A stretch of 5,654 nt of DNA from Akkermansia muciniphila. GTDB lineage: Bacteria > Verrucomicrobiota > Verrucomicrobiia > Verrucomicrobiales > Akkermansiaceae. Where the stretch lies: positions 1 through 5,654 of the forward strand of contig CAMBTF010000130.1 in NCBI GenBank assembly GCA_945870545.1, in the 5' to 3' direction. Shown piece by piece: positions 1 to 3,902 of the stretch (within the stretch, counting starts at the first letter, position 1; each line of letters starts with the position of its first letter). The translations under genes and the position numbers were made by a program. Below the pieces are notes generated by a model. That model was given only the letters and a program-made list of their open reading frames with translations. It made no database searches and was not told where the DNA came from.

Positions 1-303
1 ATTTTCCACCGAGCGCATCTCGCGGGTCAGATAGATGTGGGGGCGGACATGTTGGGTTTGTTCGAGCGCGTTGAGGACGTAGTCCACGACCTCGGGCACT
101 TCCGCATCGGAAACCACCTGGCGCATTCCCGGGCGGTTGTGGGCAGGAAACGAAGCCTCGGAAATCACGATCCAGTTCCGGTATCCAAGCTGGTTCACCT
201 GATGGTTGACCGATCCTTTCCAATCCTTGGAATTTTCGAGCGATCCGCAGCTAACGCAAGCCATGATGGCAAGGCTGCTTAGGCTGAACATTACAAGATT
301 CAT
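1..303 (-). CDS. Putative lipoprotein with RbsD/FucU-like domain (5' part, runs off window)
   Basis: The frame reads from an ATG at 303 to the window edge with no stop: 101 codons, C-terminus missing. The N-terminus is a hydrophobic segment ending in IMAC (residues 13-16), a plausible lipobox, so the product is probably exported and lipidated at Cys16; Cys19 is a second candidate. The signal has no Lys or Arg before its hydrophobic core, which is unusual, and no in-frame upstream start repairs this before a stop at 337-339. Residues 34-80 (HQVNQLGYRNWIVISEASFPAH and on) resemble the start of the RbsD/FucU sugar-mutarotase fold, which typically reads LGH...D at the active site; here Tyr41 and Glu49 stand in for His and Asp. 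A mutarotase activity should therefore not be assumed. It lies 67 bases downstream of the CDGSH gene on the same strand with no terminator visible, so cotranscription is likely. The reading frame is fairly sure; the family call is tentative. Confidence 0.5.
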   Translation of the reverse strand, partial: MNLVMFSLSSLAIMACVSCGSLENSKDWKGSVNHQVNQLGYRNWIVISEASFPAHNRPGMRQVVSDAEVPEVVDYVLNALEQTQHVRPHIYLTREMRSVEN

Positions 304-370
304 GCGGTGGCATGCTACTTTCGCATCGTCGCGGTGTCAACGAGGAGCGGAGCACCGGGGCGTTTCACAG

Positions 371-610
371 TTACAGGTCGCGGTGTGAGCCGTCGCAGAA
401 AGGCGGGTTTTTCGAGGCTTTGCACTGACAGAGGCTGACGCTGGATTTCACGGAAATTTCGAGTTTTTTGGGCTGCAGCCCGGTGCCCTTGTGTGAGCCG
501 TCGCAAAAAGGACTATGACTGGTGCGTCCGCAGGAACACCACCAGTAGGTGCCGGGTTCCAGCTCGATTTTGAATGGCTTCTTCTCAGTCGGTATGGGTT
601 CTTCGGGCAT
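371..610 (-). CDS. Tandem CDGSH-type iron-sulfur protein
   Basis: A complete 79-residue protein with two perfect copies of the CDGSH signature C-x-C-x2-(S/T)-x3-P-x-C-D-G-(S/A/T)-H. The first uses Cys25, Cys27, Cys36 and His40; the second uses Cys61, Cys63, Cys72 and His76. In this family each motif binds a [2Fe-2S] cluster through three Cys and one His, and the fold is that of mitoNEET. The two-motif layout matches the human CISD3/Miner2 type and its small soluble bacterial relatives. There is no signal peptide or membrane segment, so a cytoplasmic location is likely. Proposed roles for the family are electron or cluster transfer; nothing here indicates a specific partner. The ATG at 610 is the only reasonable start; no Shine-Dalgarno precedes it. 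It follows the small protein at 822-634 by 23 bases on the same strand and precedes the lipoprotein at 303, so the three probably form an operon. Family assignment is very secure. Confidence 0.95.
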   Translation of the reverse strand: MPEEPIPTEKKPFKIELEPGTYWWCSCGRTSHSPFCDGSHKGTGLQPKKLEISVKSSVSLCQCKASKNPPFCDGSHRDL

Positions 611-633
611 GGCTGTATGAACGATTGGCTCGA

Positions 634-822
634 TTAACGATGGGCGAAACCCAGATCCTCCGTGTTACCATCGGCCTGATCCACTTTGTCGGCAGACGTA
701 GCAGAAATCGATGTGCGATCCAGCTTCGGATAGCGATCCGGTGGGATCTCGTGGAGATAGGTCGCGCCGAGCCAGGCGAGAAGTAGGGCGGAGGAAGCGC
801 CAACGAAGCTGCGGATGTTCAT
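634..822 (-). CDS. Small exported or membrane-anchored protein of unknown function
   Basis: A 62-residue frame from ATG at 822 to TAA at 634. Residues 1-23 (MNIRSFVGASSALLLAWLGA and following) form a hydrophobic stretch after one Arg, fitting an uncleaved N-terminal anchor or a signal peptide. The rest is polar with several Asp, Ser and Thr, low in complexity and of no family I recognise. Two other minus-strand frames overlap it, at 803-585 and 970-665. I prefer this one because it starts with a membrane-like segment, stops 23 bases before the CDGSH gene, and has a plausible promoter (extended -10 TGTCATAAT, 875-867) 44 bases upstream. No Shine-Dalgarno is evident. It may be genuine or chance coding; support is moderate. 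Confidence 0.5.
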   Translation of the reverse strand: MNIRSFVGASSALLLAWLGATYLHEIPPDRYPKLDRTSISATSADKVDQADGNTEDLGFAHR

Positions 823-968
823 CGAAATGAATGGTTTTGGAAATGCGGTGCGCTGGGAGCGTGCCCATTATGACATGGGTAGCCAAACAAAATCGGTAAA
901 ATTGATATTTTTGTAAACTGAACCATTTGAATCTTGCAGGACCGGTCAACTTCAATGATCGAGGAGAC
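823..968. promoter_or_regulatory. Divergent intergenic region with candidate minus-strand promoter
   Basis: This spacer separates the minus-strand small gene (start 822) from the plus-strand HAD gene (start 969). On the minus strand TGTCATAAT (875-867) is an extended -10 with five of six consensus bases in its hexamer; no good -35 lies at the standard distance. A short dyad overlaps it: CCCAT at 864-868 faces ATGGG at 875-879, which could be an operator or chance. Towards the HAD gene, 893-930 is AT-rich and includes TTGATA (902-907), a good -35 hexamer, but no convincing -10 follows at 16-18 bases. The start of the HAD gene has GAGGAG at 961-966. All of this is by eye. Confidence 0.4.
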
Positions 969-1619
969 ATGTTGCCCTCTGCTGTGCTGTTCGATTTCGA
1001 TGGGATTCTAGTCGATACCGAGTGGGCGATCTATCAGGCCTGGCTGCGGACGTTCCAACGCCATGGGCATGACCTGCCGCTATCGCTGTATACACGCTGC
1101 ATCGGTTCGGACTTTGACGCATGGTCACCGAAAGCGCACCTTGAAGATCTCACGAAACTCGGGATCGACTGGGAGGAGATGGACGCGGCACGGCAGGTGG
1201 AGATTCGGGCGGATTTGGAGAAAGAGGGGCCGATGGACGGGGTGCTGGAGTTATTGGGTGAGATCAAGGAGCGGGGTATCCTGCAGGCGGTGGTTTCCAG
1301 TTCCTCTCATGGGTGGGTGGATGGCTGGTTGGAAAAGCTGGAACTCCGGGGATTTTTCGCGGATGTCATCTGCAAGGGGGACGCACCTCGGATCAAGCCT
1401 GCTCCAGATCTTTATCTCGCTGCTGCCGGGAGACTCGGGGTTGCGCCGGGCGGTTGCCTAGTGATCGAGGATTCGCACAACGGACTGCTCGCAGCCCATG
1501 CGGCTGGGATGAGGACATGGATTGTTCCGAACCGTGTGACGGCGGGGCTAGATTTTTCCCTGGCGGAAAAAGTCGTCGGGAATTTCCACAAACTCCGCGA
1601 AGAACTTTGTGGAAACTAA
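969..1619 (+). CDS. HAD-superfamily hydrolase, beta-phosphoglucomutase-like subfamily IA
   Basis: A 216-residue cytoplasmic protein with all four HAD motifs in order. Motif I is FDFDGILVDTE with nucleophile Asp9 and acid/base Asp11; motif II is the Ser run at 110-113 (VVSSSSHG); motif III is Lys143 in RIKPAPDLYL; motif IV is VIEDSHNG with Glu167 and Asp168 for Mg2+. Residues 14-85 form the helical cap of subfamily IA. In this family Asp-linked phosphoryl transfer acts on small phosphorylated metabolites, as in beta-phosphoglucomutase or sugar-phosphate and phosphoglycolate phosphatases; the substrate cannot be told from sequence. The ATG at 969 is chosen because GAGGAG (961-966) lies just before it and motif I sits at the usual distance. 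A TTG at 927 would add 14 residues lacking family character. The gene stands alone on its strand, with the divergent small gene upstream, and its TAA overlaps the stop of the convergent NlpC/P60 gene. Confidence 0.92.
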   Translation: MLPSAVLFDFDGILVDTEWAIYQAWLRTFQRHGHDLPLSLYTRCIGSDFDAWSPKAHLEDLTKLGIDWEEMDAARQVEIRADLEKEGPMDGVLELLGEIKERGILQAVVSSSSHGWVDGWLEKLELRGFFADVICKGDAPRIKPAPDLYLAAAGRLGVAPGGCLVIEDSHNGLLAAHAAGMRTWIVPNRVTAGLDFSLAEKVVGNFHKLREELCGN

Positions 1620-2134
1620 AGCCCTGCAGGATGGCGCATCACATGGCCCTTGCCGGGGCGCGTCCGGGTGAGCCAGCGCGGGCCGGAGCGATCGGCTCCC
1701 CAGCCGGTGTCTAGGCGCAGCCCCGCGACGGTCATAAAGACATGGCCTCTGCGGACATAAACGGTGATCCAGTCGCCTTCGCCCTTTTTGCCGTAGTTAA
1801 AATATCCGCTCGAGGGCATGGAACCCTTGAGTAATCCCGCCTCGCGCAGGACGTAGGAAACCGTTCCCGAGCAATCGTATCCGCTATCGTGATCGTGGGC
1901 GTGGCCGCCGCCCCATTTGTAGGGCTTGGATTGCAGGCGGTTGCCAGCCGCGATCGCTTTTTTCACGGCGGCGGGGGCGCGTCTTGGTGCGTAAGCGACG
2001 CCGTTTTTGATCATCGCCGTGCGACCATGCTCGAACCGGTATGATACCGGATGCTTCGCCTTCACTTGGTTGGAACAGGAAGAGAAACACGCGGCCAGTG
2101 GCAGGATGAGCGCGAGGATGAGAAATCGTTTCAT
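1616..2134 (-). CDS. NlpC/P60-family lipoprotein, probable cell-wall endopeptidase
   Basis: A 172-residue protein beginning with a classic lipoprotein signal (MKRFLILALILPLAAC), lipobox LAAC, lipidated Cys16. After a linker the NlpC/P60 papain-like domain follows: PYKWGGG at 71-77, GYDCSGTVSYVL with catalytic Cys88, and RGHVFMTV with catalytic His131. His164 or His168 near the C-terminus is a candidate third polar residue. The family cleaves peptide stems of peptidoglycan, typically the gamma-D-Glu to diamino acid bond, and a lipidated member would act at the membrane in the periplasm. The ATG at 2134 is preferred since the signal begins there; an ATG at 2158 and a TTG at 2170 are possible and would place a second hydrophobic patch in front. 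No Shine-Dalgarno is clear. The gene follows rdgB by 46 bases on the same strand, probably as an operon. Domain call is secure; exact bond specificity is not. Confidence 0.88.
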   Translation of the reverse strand: MKRFLILALILPLAACFSSCSNQVKAKHPVSYRFEHGRTAMIKNGVAYAPRRAPAAVKKAIAAGNRLQSKPYKWGGGHAHDHDSGYDCSGTVSYVLREAGLLKGSMPSSGYFNYGKKGEGDWITVYVRRGHVFMTVAGLRLDTGWGADRSGPRWLTRTRPGKGHVMRHPAGL

Positions 2135-2180
2135 GAGCAGGATGATACTAAATTTCATAAAGATACCCAAACTGTTTTTA

Positions 2181-2783
2181 TCAGTGAATTAAATCCATTT
2201 TTTCGACTTCGGCGGCGAATGCGCGGATCGCCACCGCGCGGTGGCTCAGGGTTGATTTCACGGTGGCCCCCAGATCGGCCATGGTGTTGGAATGGCCTGT
2301 GGGGATAAAAAGCGGGTCGTATCCGAAGCCGCCGTTGCCTGAGGGTGATTCCGCGATGCGTCCCTCGACGGTTCCGGTGAAAACGGCTTTTTCCTCGCCG
2401 TCCTTAGCGAGCACCAGCGTGCAGCGGAAACGGGCAGAGCGTTCCTCTTTGCCCGCCATCTCCCTCATCAGCCGCTCGTTGTTTTTCGCGTGGTTCCCTT
2501 CCTCTCCGCCGTAGCTGGATGACCACACGCCGGGCGCGCCGCCTAGAGCGTCCACCTCCAGACCAGAATCATCCGCGAGCACCCAGCCCTTGATCCTTCG
2601 GCTGATACCGAGTGCCTTGAGCCGGGCGTTTTCCAGGAAGGTAGTTCCGGTTTCCTCGATCTCGGGTAGATCGGGAAATGAGGTAACATCAAGCACCTCG
2701 AAGCGGTCGCCGAGGATGTGCCGGATCTCCTCTGTCTTGTGGGCGTTCCTCGTAGCTAGGATCAGGAGCGGCTGTATCGGCAT
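2181..2783 (-). CDS. rdgB: Non-canonical purine NTP pyrophosphatase (RdgB/HAM1 family)
   Basis: A full-length 200-residue protein, close to the 197 residues of E. coli RdgB. It hydrolyses dITP, ITP and XTP to the monophosphate and pyrophosphate in the cytoplasm, keeping deaminated purines out of nucleic acids. The sequence shows the N-terminal phosphate-binding T-x-N-x2-K (TRNAHK, residues 11-16), TTFLENA with Glu51, the catalytic and metal-binding LADDSGLEVDAL with Asp71 and Asp72, the substrate-recognition loop SGNGGFGYDPLF (148-159), and the C-terminal SHR (180-182). No key residue is missing. The start is the ATG at 2783. The gene is divergent from the thioredoxin pair across a 75-base spacer and is the first gene of a likely two-gene unit with the NlpC/P60 lipoprotein. 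It seems a normal housekeeping gene; the partner gene gives no functional link. Confidence 0.97.
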   Translation of the reverse strand: MPIQPLLILATRNAHKTEEIRHILGDRFEVLDVTSFPDLPEIEETGTTFLENARLKALGISRRIKGWVLADDSGLEVDALGGAPGVWSSSYGGEEGNHAKNNERLMREMAGKEERSARFRCTLVLAKDGEEKAVFTGTVEGRIAESPSGNGGFGYDPLFIPTGHSNTMADLGATVKSTLSHRAVAIRAFAAEVEKMDLIH

Positions 2784-2801
2784 GGGGATGGATTTCCCTG
2801 T

Positions 2802-2830
2802 TTTTCACGATTTGCCAAGAAATTTAGAAT
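2802..2830 (+). promoter_or_regulatory. Candidate sigma-70-type promoter for the thioredoxin pair
   Basis: TTTTCA (2802-2807) and TAGAAT (2825-2830) are 17 bases apart, matching four and five of six positions of the -35 and -10 consensus. Transcription would start near 2837, leaving a leader of about 20 bases before the ATG at 2859, with GAAAGG (2842-2847) as Shine-Dalgarno. On the opposite strand TTAACG (2853-2848) and TATTCT (2831-2826) are a weaker pair that could serve rdgB. Found by eye only. Confidence 0.5.
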
Positions 2831-2858
2831 AAATACCTCCTGAAAGGCGTTAACAGCC

Positions 2859-3320
2859 ATGATGAAAGCAATCACCCACCTAGCCCTTGTGACATGTAGT
2901 GTCGCCGCCCTCGTTTCCACCGCGTTCGCGAAAGCCCCCGAAGGGTGGCAGACCGATGTGGATGCGGCGATCGCCCTCGCGAAAAAGGAAGGTAAATCCG
3001 TGATGCTCGAGTTCACCGGCTCGGATTGGTGCCCGCCCTGCATCGAGATGAAGAAGAATGTTTTCTCGAAAGAGGAGTTCTTCAAAGCGGCTTCCAAAAA
3101 TTTCGTCCTCGTCCACCTCGATTTCCCGAAGGCCGACAAGGAACTCGCCGAAAAAAACCAGCCGTATGCTGAAAAGTATAAGATCGAGGGTTTCCCGACG
3201 GTGATCCTACTCAATGCGGGAGGTAAGGAGTTTGATCGTTTTTTCGCCTCCGAGTATCCCAATGTGGAGGCTTTCCTAGCGCACCTGAAAGAAGCGCTTG
3301 AGAAAAAGGATCTCGATTAA
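2859..3320 (+). CDS. Exported thioredoxin-fold protein with CPPC active site
   Basis: A 153-residue protein with a Sec signal peptide (hydrophobic core 8-20, likely cleavage after AFA at residue 24). The mature part is a thioredoxin fold: a helix-forming segment with GWQTDVDAAIALAKKEGK, a strand VMLEFTGS, then the redox motif WCPPC with Cys58 and Cys61, and the cis-proline in EGFPTVIL (Pro113). It belongs to the periplasmic thioredoxin-like group often annotated as thioredoxin family or Thioredoxin_7, which act as disulfide reductases or oxidases in the envelope. CPPC in place of CGPC alters the redox potential in known thioredoxins; direction of activity is not predictable here. The start ATG (2859) is followed at once by a second ATG; the Shine-Dalgarno GAAAGG (2842-2847) is better spaced for the first. 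It is the first gene of a pair with a clear paralog 27 bases downstream. Confidence 0.9.
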   Translation: MMKAITHLALVTCSVAALVSTAFAKAPEGWQTDVDAAIALAKKEGKSVMLEFTGSDWCPPCIEMKKNVFSKEEFFKAASKNFVLVHLDFPKADKELAEKNQPYAEKYKIEGFPTVILLNAGGKEFDRFFASEYPNVEAFLAHLKEALEKKDLD

Positions 3321-3347
3321 ATCATTCAACTCCGAACAAACGAAATC

Positions 3348-3800
3348 ATGAAACGTTTCCTCATCACCGTAGCATCCCTTGTGGCGATTTCCACCGCAGC
3401 CATGGCCGCCGAGTCCGGCTGGCTGCACGATTACGAAGCCGCCAAGAAGCAGGCCAAGGAAGAGAACAAGCCCATCCTGATCAATTTCACCGGCACCGAC
3501 TGGTGCGGCTGGTGCATCAAGATCGAGAAGGAGATTTTCTCCAAGGACGAGTTCAAGGCCTATGCGAAGGAGAACCTGATCCTCATGGAAGTGGATTTCC
3601 CGAAGAAAAAGGAGCAGAGCGCCGAGGTGAAAGCCCAGAACAAGAAGCTCGACAAGGAGTTCAAGATCGAGGGCTATCCGACCATTTTCCTGATCGATGC
3701 CGAGGGCAAGAAGCTCTCCGAAAAAGATTTGGGGAATCACAAGGGCGACGCGAAGAGCTATGTGGATCTTCTCAAGGGGCTGCTCGCGAAAAAGGAGTAA
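3348..3800 (+). CDS. Exported thioredoxin-fold protein with CGWC active site
   Basis: A 150-residue protein with a signal peptide (MKRFLITVASLVAISTAAMA, likely cut after residue 20). The redox motif is WCGWC with Cys53 and Cys56 and the cis-proline is Pro111 in EGYPTIFLID. It is a tandem paralog of the gene just upstream: both share FTG-x-DWC, a conserved (I/V)FSK(E/D)EF after the active site, and a DFPK strand ending. The protein is very rich in Lys and Glu, and its codons end mostly in C or G. It probably acts in the periplasm as a thiol-disulfide exchange protein; substrate unknown. No Shine-Dalgarno is clear in the 27-base gap, so translation may depend on coupling to the upstream gene. 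A strong intrinsic terminator follows at 3820, closing the unit. Confidence 0.9.
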   Translation: MKRFLITVASLVAISTAAMAAESGWLHDYEAAKKQAKEENKPILINFTGTDWCGWCIKIEKEIFSKDEFKAYAKENLILMEVDFPKKKEQSAEVKAQNKKLDKEFKIEGYPTIFLIDAEGKKLSEKDLGNHKGDAKSYVDLLKGLLAKKE

Positions 3801-3819
3801 CCCTCACCCTCTTTTCCCC

Positions 3820-3859
3820 AACCCTGCCCCGCAAATCCGCGAGGCAGGGTTTTTCTTTT
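3820..3859 (+). terminator. Intrinsic terminator after the thioredoxin pair
   Basis: AACCCTGCC (3820-3828) pairs perfectly with GGCAGGGTT (3843-3851), nine base pairs. Within the loop CGC (3830-3832) and GCG (3839-3841) extend the stem past one mismatch, leaving a six-base loop. A T-rich tract (TTTTTCTTTT, 3850-3859) follows at once. It lies 19 bases after the CGWC gene stop and insulates leuS. Confidence 0.9.
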
Positions 3860-3902
3860 CATCCGCGCGGGCACCCGCCACGTTCCCCGCCCACCTCCGA
3901 CC

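Noticed and set aside
927..968. TTG 927 as start of the HAD gene
   Set aside because: The added 14 residues lack family similarity, whereas ATG 969 has GAGGAG before it.
665..970. Minus-strand frame of 101 residues overlapping the small protein and HAD gene start
   Set aside because: It crosses a divergent promoter region and the HAD ribosome site and has no recognisable domain; the 634-822 frame explains the area better.
2836..2847. CCTCCT next to the Shine-Dalgarno of the CPPC thioredoxin as a sequestering element
   Set aside because: Only about three base pairs could form with AAGG, too weak for a regulatory hairpin.
2762..3262. Minus-strand frame of 166 residues
   Set aside because: It lies opposite the CPPC thioredoxin and the divergent promoter and runs into the rdgB start; no family character.
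3276..3740. Minus-strand frame of 154 residues rich in Leu and Gly
   Set aside because: Antisense shadow of the CGWC thioredoxin; the Leu-rich look comes from complementing Lys and Glu codons.
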